A DNA stretch of 12,302 nucleotides from DASXMT01 sp035569695 (GCA_035569695.1 DATMMO010000454.1:1-12302); one strand, 5' to 3'. Counted from the first letter of the stretch, positions 1-6,711 are shown. Translations and numbers: made by a program. The notes: a model not told the origin generated them from the letters alone.

Positions 1-1601
1 CCTCCTCCGTGGTGCACACGGGCATCGTCGGGCCCCCGATCCTCGGCATCGACAGCGCCGGCCACAACGCGGCCGACGATGCGGCCCAGTATCCGTGCCC
101 GCCGACGCCCGATCAACAGACCCATGGATATGCCTGCACCCTCAACGTGGGCGACCTCACGGGCAACAACAAGGCGTCGGTCCCGCTCAGCTTCGCCACC
201 CCTATCACCACCACCCCGACGGTGACAGCCACACCCAACGGCGGCCTGGCCTCGGGGGACCAGGTCCAGGTGGGCGGGGCCGGATTCACCCCCGGATCCC
301 CGTGGTTGGCCATCGAGTGCAACCTGACCCCGGGCGAGCCGGTCGGCGGAAACGCGGCGGCCAACCTCCCCATCAGCTGTAGCCCAGGCACCGCCGTACC
401 CAACCTCGGCCTGGGGTTTTCCTCTGGTCCCGTCCCCGGCCCCGGCCCCGTGATGCCGAGTTTCCCCACTACCTCCGTTACCGATGGGTCCGGAGCCATG
501 AGCACGACGGTCGGGATCGCCGAGGGGAACATCGGTGGCACCATGGCTAGCGCCGCCTACCCGTGCCCACCCAGCCCGGCCAACGTGACCGCCGGAGGAT
601 CGTGTGCGGTCCTGGTGGAAGACGGCGCCGGCAACCAGGCTGCCGCCACCCTCGGGATCACTGGTCCCGTTCCCGTGCCCGGCGTCACCGTCACGCCAGC
701 CAACGGCTTGGTCGGCGGGTCGGTGGTCCAGGTTCAGGTCACCAACTTCGTGGCCAACCAATTGGGCGGCGTGGTCCAGTGCAGCAACGCGGCCAATCAG
801 CCCACGGCGACTTATCAGGGTATGACCATTCCGGTGAGCTGTTCGACACCGAAGCTGTTCTGGACGTCGTCTACGGGCACGGTATCGGTGTCCTTCCCGA
901 TCATCCAGGGCGTGACCGGTCCACCCCTACCGGCGACCGACAGCGCCGGGAATCCAGCGGCAACCGATGCCGCTGCCTATCCGTGCCCACCCACTCCGGC
1001 TCAGCAGGCGGCCGGGGCCAGCTGCACCATCGGCGCCGGAGACCTGTCAGGTGACGCCGCCCATACCAACATCTCGTTTGCCAGCTTGCCTCCGGGACTC
1101 AACGCACCGGTCGTCACGATGATGGCGACGTCGGCGGCGACGGGCTACTGGCTGGTGGGGGCCGACGGCGGGATCTTCAGCTTCGGCAACGCACCGTTCT
1201 ACGGTTCGATGGGCGGCCAGCCCCTGAACCAGCCAGTGGTCGGGGCGGCCAGAACCCACGACGGCGGCGGCTACTGGTTGGTGGCCAGCGACGGCGGGGT
1301 GTTCTGCTTCGGCGATGCTCAGTTCCGCGGCTCGATGGGCGGCCAGCCCCTGAACAGTCGGGTCGTGGGCGCAGCGGCCGCACCGACAGGGCAGGGCTAC
1401 TGGCTGGTGGCGGCGGACGGGGGCATCTTCAACTTCGGGGACGCCTCCTTCGACGGGTCCAAGGGTGGTTCCCCGCCGACCTGGCCCGTCGTGGGCATGG
1501 CTGCCGATCAAGCGGCCAACGGCTACTGGCTGGCTGGCGCGGCCGGCGCCGTCTACCCCTTCGGCCAGGCGCCGTTCCTGGGATCGTTCCCCTCGTCCTG
1601 A
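1..1601 (+). CDS. Secreted modular protein: neocarzinostatin-like modules plus GYW repeats (5' partial)
   Basis: The reading frame (first full codon at base 3) is open to the left edge, and the first module is cut in mid-domain, so the true start lies outside. Numbering from the GTG at base 9, three modules share a motif of the form YPCPPxP-x(6-7)-GxxC followed by an acidic/glycine loop, at residues 28-52, 184-208 and 324-348. The second and third modules open with TPxxGLxxGxxVxV strands (about 71 and 226) and carry cysteines at 104/124 and 258/278. This resembles the neocarzinostatin/macromycin immunoglobulin-like fold. The C-terminus (about 379-528) has four repeats of exactly 42 residues (starts 379, 421, 463, 505) of the type GYWLVxxDGGIFxFGDAxFxGSxGG, common in uncharacterised exported actinobacterial proteins. 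The protein probably acts outside the cell or on its surface. No catalytic motif is visible. Role unknown; binding or adhesion is a guess. Confidence 0.8.
   Translation, partial: SSVVHTGIVGPPILGIDSAGHNAADDAAQYPCPPTPDQQTHGYACTLNVGDLTGNNKASVPLSFATPITTTPTVTATPNGGLASGDQVQVGGAGFTPGSPWLAIECNLTPGEPVGGNAAANLPISCSPGTAVPNLGLGFSSGPVPGPGPVMPSFPTTSVTDGSGAMSTTVGIAEGNIGGTMASAAYPCPPSPANVTAGGSCAVLVEDGAGNQAAATLGITGPVPVPGVTVTPANGLVGGSVVQVQVTNFVANQLGGVVQCSNAANQPTATYQGMTIPVSCSTPKLFWTSSTGTVSVSFPIIQGVTGPPLPATDSAGNPAATDAAAYPCPPTPAQQAAGASCTIGAGDLSGDAAHTNISFASLPPGLNAPVVTMMATSAATGYWLVGADGGIFSFGNAPFYGSMGGQPLNQPVVGAARTHDGGGYWLVASDGGVFCFGDAQFRGSMGGQPLNSRVVGAAAAPTGQGYWLVAADGGIFNFGDASFDGSKGGSPPTWPVVGMAADQAANGYWLAGAAGAVYPFGQAPFLGSFPSS
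1143..1595 (+). repeat. Four tandem 126-bp (42-codon) GYW repeats
   Basis: GGC-TAC-TGG triplets recur at 1143, 1269, 1395 and 1521, each exactly 126 bp apart. Repeats 1 and 2 share an uninterrupted 24-nt identity (1206-1229 and 1332-1355), which points to recent duplication or gene conversion between them. Repeats 3 and 4 are more diverged, and the fourth ends the protein. Confidence 0.9.
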
Positions 1602-1602
1602 C

Positions 1603-1625
1603 CCGGCCGCATGCTCGTGGGCCGG
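1603..1625. terminator. Possible bidirectional terminator hairpin between convergent genes
   Basis: A CCGGCC (1603-1608) / GGCCGG (1620-1625) inverted repeat with an 11-nt loop fills most of the 31-bp gap between the convergent stops at 1601 and 1635. It has no T-tract, which is common for actinobacterial terminators. The stem is only 6 bp, so support is moderate. Confidence 0.4.
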
Positions 1626-1632
1626 CCTTGGT

Positions 1633-2529
1633 CTACCGGCCCAGGGTGACGGTCTCCGCGGCCAGGGCGAATGCCGGGTCGCCGGTGGCCTGGAGTCCCC
1701 GGAGGCAAGCCTCGACCAGCTTCACCTGGTGGGGATCGCCGCTGTGCTCGGCCGATCGGATGAGCTCGTCGTGCTCTACCCCGGCCATCTCCGGCGCGGT
1801 GACGGCCTGGTTGCCCGCGTAGAGGGCGGCGTGCTCGGCCCGCACCTGGGCCAACCCGGCGGCGCCGGCCCCGGCGGGAATGTGGTCGACGAAGAGCTCG
1901 ACGGCCATGGCCCCGGTCACCCCGTGCAGGTTCAAGATGTTGGGGCGGCTCAGGTAGTGGCTGGCCCCGTCGGCCGCCGCTTCGACCACGGCCAGCCTGA
2001 TGTCTCCGTCGGCCTCGATCTCGGCCTCGATGAACTCGGATACCGGTTGGCCGACCTGGAACCGGGCGGCCCAGTACCCGAGGGCCCGGGCCAGTTCGGC
2101 TTGTCGGGGTGCCGTGTCGGCGGCGTCGATGGCCCGAACCGCGTGGGCGCTGCGGATGGCCGCGTGGAACAGGGCGATGGCCAGAGACGGCATCAGCCGG
2201 GGCACCCACACTTCGACCACGGTGGGCCATCCGAACTCGGCGATGGATCGCTCGAAGTAGCCGATCCATTCCGGAAGCCGGGTGTAGGCCCCGAGCGCCT
2301 CCTCCCACTCGAAGTCGACGGGGGCGACGGGGGCGACCGCGGTACCACCCACGTGGGCGAACCGGCGGGCCCAGGTGTCGAGGGTCTCCTCGCAGCCCAG
2401 GGCGGCCAACGCCTCGCAGGCCATGGGCCCGTGGTTGATGAACCCGTTGGGCAGCTCGAAGCCGGCTGAGCTCAGCCGCTCGAAGGCCTCATCCAACGTT
2501 GTCGACGTCTCGATCATGTCCGTCCTCAT
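1633..2529 (-). CDS. Questin oxidase-like family protein (DUF4243)
   Basis: A 298-residue protein with the landmarks of the questin oxidase-like family as I know it: INHGPMACEAL (residues 31-41), FHAAIRSAHAVRA (121-133) and NILNLHGVTGAMAV (197-210), each with conserved His or Asn. The founding fungal enzyme cleaves an anthraquinone ring by Baeyer-Villiger-type oxidation. Bacterial members are largely uncharacterised, so the substrate is unknown. No signal peptide or membrane segment is seen, so it should be cytoplasmic. The ATG at 2527-2529 is preferred because GGGAGGG lies about 7 nt upstream; an in-frame ATG at 2515-2517 is the alternative. It is monocistronic, convergent with the gene ending at 1601 and divergent from the one starting at 2709. 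The promoter has a MerR-like layout (separate entry). Confidence 0.75.
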   Translation of the reverse strand: MRTDMIETSTTLDEAFERLSSAGFELPNGFINHGPMACEALAALGCEETLDTWARRFAHVGGTAVAPVAPVDFEWEEALGAYTRLPEWIGYFERSIAEFGWPTVVEVWVPRLMPSLAIALFHAAIRSAHAVRAIDAADTAPRQAELARALGYWAARFQVGQPVSEFIEAEIEADGDIRLAVVEAAADGASHYLSRPNILNLHGVTGAMAVELFVDHIPAGAGAAGLAQVRAEHAALYAGNQAVTAPEMAGVEHDELIRSAEHSGDPHQVKLVEACLRGLQATGDPAFALAAETVTLGR

Positions 2530-2554
2530 GGTGATGCCCTCCCGTTTACAAGGG

Positions 2555-2585
2555 ACTGTATTTGTTCATGTGAACTTGAAGTCAA
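2555..2585 (-). promoter_or_regulatory. Promoter of the questin-oxidase-like gene with 19-bp MerR-type spacer
   Basis: Reading the minus strand, TTGACT (2580-2585, 5/6 to the -35 consensus) is followed by a 19-bp spacer and TACAGT (2555-2560, 4/6 to the -10 consensus). The spacer holds a perfect dyad, GTTCA-CA-TGAAC (2564-2575), centred within half a base of the spacer midpoint. Over-long 19-20 bp spacers with a central dyad are the hallmark of promoters activated by DNA untwisting by MerR-family regulators. The predicted RNA start is about 20 nt before the ATG, leaving room for the observed ribosome site. Confidence 0.6.
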
Positions 2586-2587
2586 GT
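2574..2587. promoter_or_regulatory. Second palindrome overlapping the -35 element
   Basis: ACTTGA-AG-TCAAGT (2574-2587) is a perfect 6-2-6 palindrome that overlaps the spacer dyad by two bases and covers the -35 hexamer of the promoter at 2555-2585. It could be a second operator half-site pair or a separate repressor site. Confidence 0.5.
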
Positions 2588-2630
2588 CTCGGCGCCTTTG
2601 TTGGTTTGCGAACGGGCGCTCACCGATAAC

Positions 2631-2661
2631 TGGACACTTCTGGTGGCCCAAGCGCTACTCT
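2631..2661 (+). promoter_or_regulatory. Possible promoter for the gene at 2709
   Basis: TGGACA (2631-2636) and TACTCT (2656-2661) are separated by 19 bp, upstream of the ATG at 2709. The hexamers are fair but the spacing is long, so this is tentative. It would give a leader of about 40 nt. Confidence 0.3.
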
Positions 2662-2708
2662 CTGCAGCCTGCTTGAAGGTGGAGGGCAGTGACCACACGG
2701 GGAGCGCC

Positions 2709-3842
2709 ATGGATTCCAGGACTGATCACGATGGGTCGGGCCATCGATGGCGCAAATGGGTGATTATCGGGGTGTGTGCGGCGGTCGTCGCCGCCGCCCT
2801 GGGCGTGGGTCTGAGCCACATCCTGAGCGAGTCGCCCTCCCACGCATCGGCGGGCACCGCCTCCGGCCAAACCGGCACCGCAAAAGCCACGTCGGGACAG
2901 CCCCCGTTCGGACCAGATCAAACTGGTGTGTGCCAGGTGCCGATACGGCCGTACCAGGGCAATAATCCCAATGACCGAAAGGAGTGTGCCGGGGGATGGG
3001 GATGGCGGGGGCGCTGGCTGGTCACCATCCGCAATGCCAGCGACGCCCGGGTGATGGTGAGCGAGCAGTACGCCGGTCACGCTCATGGCGTAACGACCAT
3101 CGCGCCCAAACAGACGGTCATCATGCCTGTCTACGAGACCGTCTTCCCCCTCTCGACCGCACTGGTCATGACCGCTTGCTCGACGGACGGCACTGCCGGA
3201 TGTGTCGCGTTGCCGCACCCGCCGTCGGCCTCGGTGCACATCGAAGGTTGGCAGCACGTCGGTTCGGACACGTTCCAGGTGTTCGTGCGCGACACCGCCA
3301 GCATCGGGCTCTCGGCCTATCACGGGCGGAGCTACGTCGCCCTCAACAACAGTCCCTACAACGTCCAGCTGCACTGGAGCCAACTCGGGCCGGGCAACTG
3401 GGTCACCGTTCCTCCCAAGGGCCATTCCCAAACGATTCCCCCCGGAGACGTGGAGGCCCGAAAGGACCTCGGCAGCGGGGAGGTGGCCCTGGTGAGCTTT
3501 ACCGTCACCGCCCATGACCGCGGTGACGACATCTACCGGCTGACCACGCCGACCGAGTACACCGGGTCGCCGCCCTACGCCATCATGACCTTCCTCAGCG
3601 GTTCGTGGTGCAGCGTCCAGATCCAGAACCTGGGTCCACGACGGGTGATACTGAACTCCTGGCTCATTCCCGGCACCTTCCCGTTCGCCCCAGAGGGCGG
3701 ACCGGTCCTGGTGCTGGATCCACAGGAGACGGGCACCCTGCGGATGAAACCGGCCACCATCGTCATCACCGGGATCGTCGGGGACCACGGGACCGGCGAC
3801 TTCGCCACGGTAAAGGCGATGAACTGGAGGAAGTGCGCCTGA
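2709..3842 (+). CDS. Membrane-anchored exported protein with three related modules, unknown function
   Basis: I do not recognise this family. The 377-residue product starts with a charged stretch (HRWRK, 12-16) and one hydrophobic helix (about 17-39), then a Ser/Ala/Thr/Gly linker (40-70). This suggests a signal anchor with the bulk outside the cell. The exported part appears to hold three similar beta-rich modules at about 103-157, 208-265 and 300-357, each opening with a strand, an Asn-containing turn and another Val-rich strand (IRNASDARVMV, LNNSPYNVQL, IQNLGPRRVIL). Its six cysteines (75, 93, 157, 165, 301, 376) could form three disulfides. The ATG at 2709 is preferred over a far-upstream in-frame start because GGGGAG lies 4 nt before it and the segment from 2598 does not look coding. 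It is a single gene, convergent with the PPOX operon (stops 40 bp apart). Confidence 0.75.
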   Translation: MDSRTDHDGSGHRWRKWVIIGVCAAVVAAALGVGLSHILSESPSHASAGTASGQTGTAKATSGQPPFGPDQTGVCQVPIRPYQGNNPNDRKECAGGWGWRGRWLVTIRNASDARVMVSEQYAGHAHGVTTIAPKQTVIMPVYETVFPLSTALVMTACSTDGTAGCVALPHPPSASVHIEGWQHVGSDTFQVFVRDTASIGLSAYHGRSYVALNNSPYNVQLHWSQLGPGNWVTVPPKGHSQTIPPGDVEARKDLGSGEVALVSFTVTAHDRGDDIYRLTTPTEYTGSPPYAIMTFLSGSWCSVQIQNLGPRRVILNSWLIPGTFPFAPEGGPVLVLDPQETGTLRMKPATIVITGIVGDHGTGDFATVKAMNWRKCA

Positions 3843-3882
3843 ACCGTGCCGCCCGTCCTGGGGTGGTCTGGGCCGACTCGCG

Positions 3883-4305
3883 TCAGTCGAGACCCCACGA
3901 GGGCCACGACGAGGGCGGCCCGTCGGGAACGATGACTAACAGGACGCGGTCCTCGGCCTCGAGCCCGGCCCGCAGCTCGGCGTCGTCTTGGGCCGGTCGC
4001 CCGTGCTTCTCCCGGATGGCCCGGAAATAGGGCAGCCCCCGGTCCAGGTCCTCCCACAGCTCGGCGGTCCCGTGTACGACCACGGCACGGAACCCGGTGG
4101 AGTCGTCGATGAGCAGCTCCGCCCGCGGGTCGCGTTTGAAGATGGCGTACTTGACCCGGTCCTTGGTGGTGGACACGTAGAAGCGCTCACCGTCGAAGTG
4201 GAACCAGTTGGGGGTGAGGTGGGGCCGTCCGTCCCGCCGGATGCCGGCCACGACCACATTGCGGCGCTCTCCGAGGAACGCCTCGAGCTTCTCTCGTGCG
4301 GCCAT
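3883..4305 (-). CDS. PPOX-class F420-dependent oxidoreductase
   Basis: A 140-residue split-barrel protein of the pyridoxamine-phosphate-oxidase-like superfamily. Seen features: an N-terminal helix, then VVVAGIRRDGRPHLTPNWFHFDG (two strands, residues 17-39), the STTKDRVKYAIFKRDPR region (45-61) that in related proteins contacts the flavin or deazaflavin phosphate, and a C-terminal PSSWPSWGLD tail typical of the F420-type subgroup. Such enzymes use F420 or FMN to reduce or oxidise small molecules in the cytoplasm; the substrate is unknown. The start ATG (4303-4305) has AAGGAG 7 nt upstream, which itself overlaps the TAA stop of the amidohydrolase gene. Only 11 nt separate the two genes, so they form a translationally close operon. 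FMN or heme binding instead of F420 cannot be excluded. Confidence 0.85.
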   Translation of the reverse strand: MAAREKLEAFLGERRNVVVAGIRRDGRPHLTPNWFHFDGERFYVSTTKDRVKYAIFKRDPRAELLIDDSTGFRAVVVHGTAELWEDLDRGLPYFRAIREKHGRPAQDDAELRAGLEAEDRVLLVIVPDGPPSSWPSWGLD

Positions 4306-4316
4306 GCCTGGTCTCC

Positions 4317-5513
4317 TTAGGAGGCGATCAACCCGAGTGCGTTGTCCCACATGATGCGCTTGATGCTGGCATCGTCCAGGCTGGCGATGCACTCCACGTA
4401 TTCCTCGGGCACATGGTTGCCCTCGGGATGGGGCCAGTCCGAGCCCATGAGCACGTGGTCGACACCGATCAGGTTGGCCAGCCCGACCACGTCCTCCTCG
4501 GGGAAGGGCGAGATGTACACGTTCTCCTTGAAGACCTCGGAGGGCCGGACGTCCAACTTCTGGCCGAAGGCCTCGATGTGCCGGTCGAGCATGCCGCCAG
4601 CGTGGTCCAGGGAGTGGAGGAAGTACGGCACCCAGGTGCACCCCATCTCGATGCTGGCCACCTTGATGTTGGGGAACCGCCCGAAGAAGTTGCCCAGGAT
4701 GAGCGACATCAGCGTGTCCATGATGGGGCGCTCGCCCGGGGTGAGGGCCTGCTGCAAGGTGGTCAGGTAGCCCTTGTCGTACACCGGGGGCTGGCAGTAC
4801 ATCATCTCGAAGGCGTCGTCGTAGGGGGACTGGCCGCCGATGGCGTGGTAGGTCTGCAGGATTCCCGACTCGTTGACCAGGGAGTAGAAGGGGTCGAAGT
4901 AGGGATCGGCCGGGGTGCGCCCGTAGAGGGGGCCGGGGCGCAGGCAGACGGCCCTCGCTCCCCGCTCCAGTATCCACTCGAGCTCCTTGACCGCCATGTC
5001 CACGTCGAGCATGGGGATGACGGGGATGGCGAAGATCCGGTTCTCGTAGTTGAAGCCCCAATCGGTGTCGAGCCAGGTGTTGAAGGCCCGGAAGACCCGG
5101 TACATCATGTCGACGTCGTCGTACATGAGGTGCTCCACGCACTGGCCCAGGGTGGGGAACATGAGGATGCTCTCCACGTTCTGCTCGTTCATGGTCAAGA
5201 GGCGCGGCTCGCGCTCGCGGTAGACCGGGGTGAGCGGCTCGAGCTCGCCGTACTTCTGGCCCATGGCGCTGCTGGTGGGACGGTGGCCCTCCTCCAGCAA
5301 CTTGAGGTGGTCGTGGAAGGCGCCCGGCCGGGAGATGGGGTTGAAGGTGGGGTTGGGCACCCCGGTGGACTTACGGTCGCCGAAGAAGAGGTGCTTGCGC
5401 TTGCCGTCGCTCATCCACCGGACGTGCTTTTTGACCTTCTCGTCGGCGAAGCGCAGGAAGGCGTCGTCGGCCTCGTAGTAGTGGTTGTCGGCGTCGAAGA
5501 TCTTGTAGTCCAT
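4317..5513 (-). CDS. Metal-dependent amidohydrolase (amidohydrolase-related family, TIM barrel)
   Basis: A 398-residue protein. Landmarks: N-terminal DADNHYYE (7-14), in place of the usual HxH metal motif; His223 in TYHAIGG, the usual metal His; FPNIKVASIEMGCTWVPYFL (280-299), the stretch preceding barrel strand 7; and GSDWPHPEG (357-365), with Asp359 as catalytic/metal Asp. This pattern fits the ACMSD/resorcylate-decarboxylase-like branch, whose members hydrolyse amides or lactones or decarboxylate aromatic acids with Zn or Mn; the substrate cannot be told. Two ATGs compete: 5511-5513, with GGGGGA 5 nt upstream, and 5517-5519, where that purine run abuts the codon. I chose the former; the latter adds Met-Ala. 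It is the first gene of the operon with the PPOX gene, behind a promoter and a 17-bp palindrome. Confidence 0.85.
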   Translation of the reverse strand: MDYKIFDADNHYYEADDAFLRFADEKVKKHVRWMSDGKRKHLFFGDRKSTGVPNPTFNPISRPGAFHDHLKLLEEGHRPTSSAMGQKYGELEPLTPVYREREPRLLTMNEQNVESILMFPTLGQCVEHLMYDDVDMMYRVFRAFNTWLDTDWGFNYENRIFAIPVIPMLDVDMAVKELEWILERGARAVCLRPGPLYGRTPADPYFDPFYSLVNESGILQTYHAIGGQSPYDDAFEMMYCQPPVYDKGYLTTLQQALTPGERPIMDTLMSLILGNFFGRFPNIKVASIEMGCTWVPYFLHSLDHAGGMLDRHIEAFGQKLDVRPSEVFKENVYISPFPEEDVVGLANLIGVDHVLMGSDWPHPEGNHVPEEYVECIASLDDASIKRIMWDNALGLIAS

Positions 5514-5528
5514 GGCCATCCCCCGTCC

Positions 5529-5545
5529 GGTCTCGCAGCGAGACC
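5529..5545. promoter_or_regulatory. Perfect 17-bp palindrome in the amidohydrolase leader (operator candidate)
   Basis: GGTCTCGC-A-GCGAGACC is an 8-1-8 perfect palindrome. It lies between the predicted promoter (5563-5591) and the ribosome site of the amidohydrolase gene, the usual place for a repressor operator of the GntR or TetR type. As RNA it could form a 7-bp hairpin next to the ribosome site. No regulator gene is nearby. Confidence 0.5.
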
Positions 5546-5562
5546 ACGTGTTGCCTGCTCCT

Positions 5563-5591
5563 ATCTTGCGGCCTGACCCGGGTCCCGTCAA
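5563..5591 (-). promoter_or_regulatory. Probable promoter of the amidohydrolase-PPOX operon
   Basis: On the minus strand TTGACG (5586-5591, 5/6 to -35 consensus) is separated by 17 bp from CAAGAT (5563-5568, a weak -10). The expected RNA start is about 5556, giving a leader of about 40 nt that contains the 17-bp palindrome. Confidence 0.45.
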
Positions 5592-5655
5592 CCGACCGTT
5601 TGGCAGTTCTTGAACCCGTCACCCCTCGTCGGGACCCTGCCTGACCCGCGGACCG

Positions 5656-5694
5656 AGCTGACCAGGGAGCCCTATTGACCGATCTAGGTCAGCT
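5656..5694 (-). terminator. Possible terminator hairpin at the 3' end of the VOC gene
   Basis: AGCTGACC (5656-5663) and GGTCAGCT (5687-5694) form a perfect 8-bp inverted repeat with a 23-nt loop, overlapping the VOC stop codon (5684-5686). A smaller TGACC/GGTCA hairpin (5676-5691) uses the same arm. There is no T-tract and the loop is long, so this is tentative. Confidence 0.3.
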
Positions 5695-6253
5695 TGGTGG
5701 TGGGAACCGATGACAGGCGGCCGTTCTCCCGGAGCTCCCTAACTGCCGGCACCGGGTCAGGGTCGGCGAACAGGCCCTCGTCGCTGTAGTCGGTGGGACG
5801 GCCGGTGGCATCGACCACCCACCACGAGGCCTCCAGGGCGATCCCGTTGGGGTCGGTGAAGTACACCGAGCGGATGAAGCCGTGGTCGACCACGTCGGTG
5901 ACCTCGCTCCCCGCCATCTTCAGCCGGTCCCGGAGGGCGATCAGGGCATCCTCGTCGGGCACGTTGAACGAGAGGTGATCGAACTGGACGGCCCGGGGAT
6001 CGGGCATGCCCGCCGGCTTGGCGAAGGGCTCGAGCTCAATGCCCTGGTACTCGAAGAAGGCCACGGTGTTGCCCGCGCCGAACTCGAAGAAGTAGTGCCG
6101 GAACGAGTCGTTGCCCAGGTCGGCCACCAGGCGGGCGCCGAGCACCCCGTGGTAGAAGCGGACGGTGGCGTCCATGTCCGTGGTGACCAGGGCCAGATGG
6201 TTGATGCCTCGCCAATGAGGCGCCTCGGGCCCGTCGTGGGGGAGTGCGTCCAT
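5684..6253 (-). CDS. VOC-superfamily metalloprotein (glyoxalase/extradiol dioxygenase fold)
   Basis: A 189-residue protein with two beta-alpha-beta-beta-beta units. Unit one begins at INHLALVTTDMDATVRFY (17-34) and includes FFEFGAGNTVAFFEY (55-69). Unit two begins at FDHLSFNVPD (91-100) and ends YFTDPNGIALEASWW (131-145). His19, Glu68, His93 and Glu141 sit at the four positions that bind the metal in classical VOC enzymes, so it is probably catalytic. The reaction (isomerase, dioxygenase, epimerase or thiol transfer) cannot be told. A tail of about 45 residues follows the fold. The open frame extends upstream, but the ATG at 6251-6253 is chosen because the fold begins just after it and a -10-like element lies 7 nt upstream, fitting a leaderless mRNA; no good ribosome site is present. 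It lies downstream of the amidase and small-partner genes on the same strand. Confidence 0.85.
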   Translation of the reverse strand: MDALPHDGPEAPHWRGINHLALVTTDMDATVRFYHGVLGARLVADLGNDSFRHYFFEFGAGNTVAFFEYQGIELEPFAKPAGMPDPRAVQFDHLSFNVPDEDALIALRDRLKMAGSEVTDVVDHGFIRSVYFTDPNGIALEASWWVVDATGRPTDYSDEGLFADPDPVPAVRELRENGRLSSVPTTKLT

Positions 6254-6260
6254 GGACTCA

Positions 6261-6289
6261 ACGGTACGCCCCACGGGCACCCTCGACAA
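6261..6289 (-). promoter_or_regulatory. Candidate leaderless promoter of the VOC gene
   Basis: On the minus strand TTGTCG (6284-6289), a 17-bp spacer and TACCGT (6261-6266) precede the ATG at 6253 by 7 nt, placing the RNA start on or next to the ATG. Leaderless transcripts with TANNNT about 7 nt before the start are frequent in Actinobacteria. Confidence 0.4.
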
Positions 6290-6442
6290 TGGCGGGCCGT
6301 TTGGGTCTGAAGGTTCAGCGATCGAGTACCTGGGCCAGCCAGGACACGGAGTCCCTGGCGGAAGTGAGGGAGGTGTCAGCGGCCGGATACTCGAGGCAAA
6401 TGGGGGCGAGCCGAGCCCGTGTTCAACTGGCAAGTTCCTTGT

Positions 6443-6646
6443 TCACTGGGCCCAGTCGGCGAAGACGGGTGCGGCGTTGAAGATCAGCGCCGGACTGGCA
6501 TAGCGGGCCTCGGGCACGGCGTACAGCATCTCGATCCCAGCCTGGTAGTCCTCGTACCCGTCCACCAGTCCGGCGATCTCCTCCTCGCTCGGTGCCAGGT
6601 TGGCCGCAGCCAGCAGGCTGCGCACCGTGGTTTCTGTGGCGTTCAT
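6443..6646 (-). CDS. Small AtzG/GatC-like amidase partner (putative)
   Basis: A 67-residue acidic, helical protein encoded just downstream of the amidase (65 nt between stop and start, same strand). The SLLAAANLAPSEEEIAGLVDGYEDYQAGIEML stretch resembles, in pattern, the N-terminal helices of the small subunits AtzG (DUF4089) and GatC, which wrap around and stabilise amidase-signature partners. The C-terminus (YASPALIFNAAPVFADWAQ) is reminiscent of the extended tail such proteins lay over the amidase. A ribosome site (TTGGAG about 6 nt before the ATG) and GC-rich third positions support a real gene. The family assignment is by pattern and gene context only. The alternative is an unrelated small protein co-expressed with the amidase. 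Confidence 0.65.
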   Translation of the reverse strand: MNATETTVRSLLAAANLAPSEEEIAGLVDGYEDYQAGIEMLYAVPEARYASPALIFNAAPVFADWAQ

Positions 6647-6711
6647 GCATGCTCCAATCGGTTTCGTGGTGGTTGCGGGTGCGGCGTGGGGATCTCAGCC
6701 GCACGTATCGG

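Noticed and set aside
1465..2469. 334-codon plus-strand open frame spanning the end of the GYW gene and the questin-oxidase-like gene.
   Set aside because: It crosses two supported genes in other frames, lacks motifs, and has no ribosome site.
2655..3788. 377-codon minus-strand frame opposite the anchored exported protein.
   Set aside because: The plus-strand reading has a clear signal anchor, ribosome site and consistent codon use; the minus reading has none of these.
4296..5576. Long plus-strand open frame (426 codons) opposite the amidohydrolase gene.
   Set aside because: It is the antisense shadow of a well-supported enzyme gene. The translation is low-complexity (Val, Gly, Glu, His rich) and shows no family motifs; high GC content removes stops.
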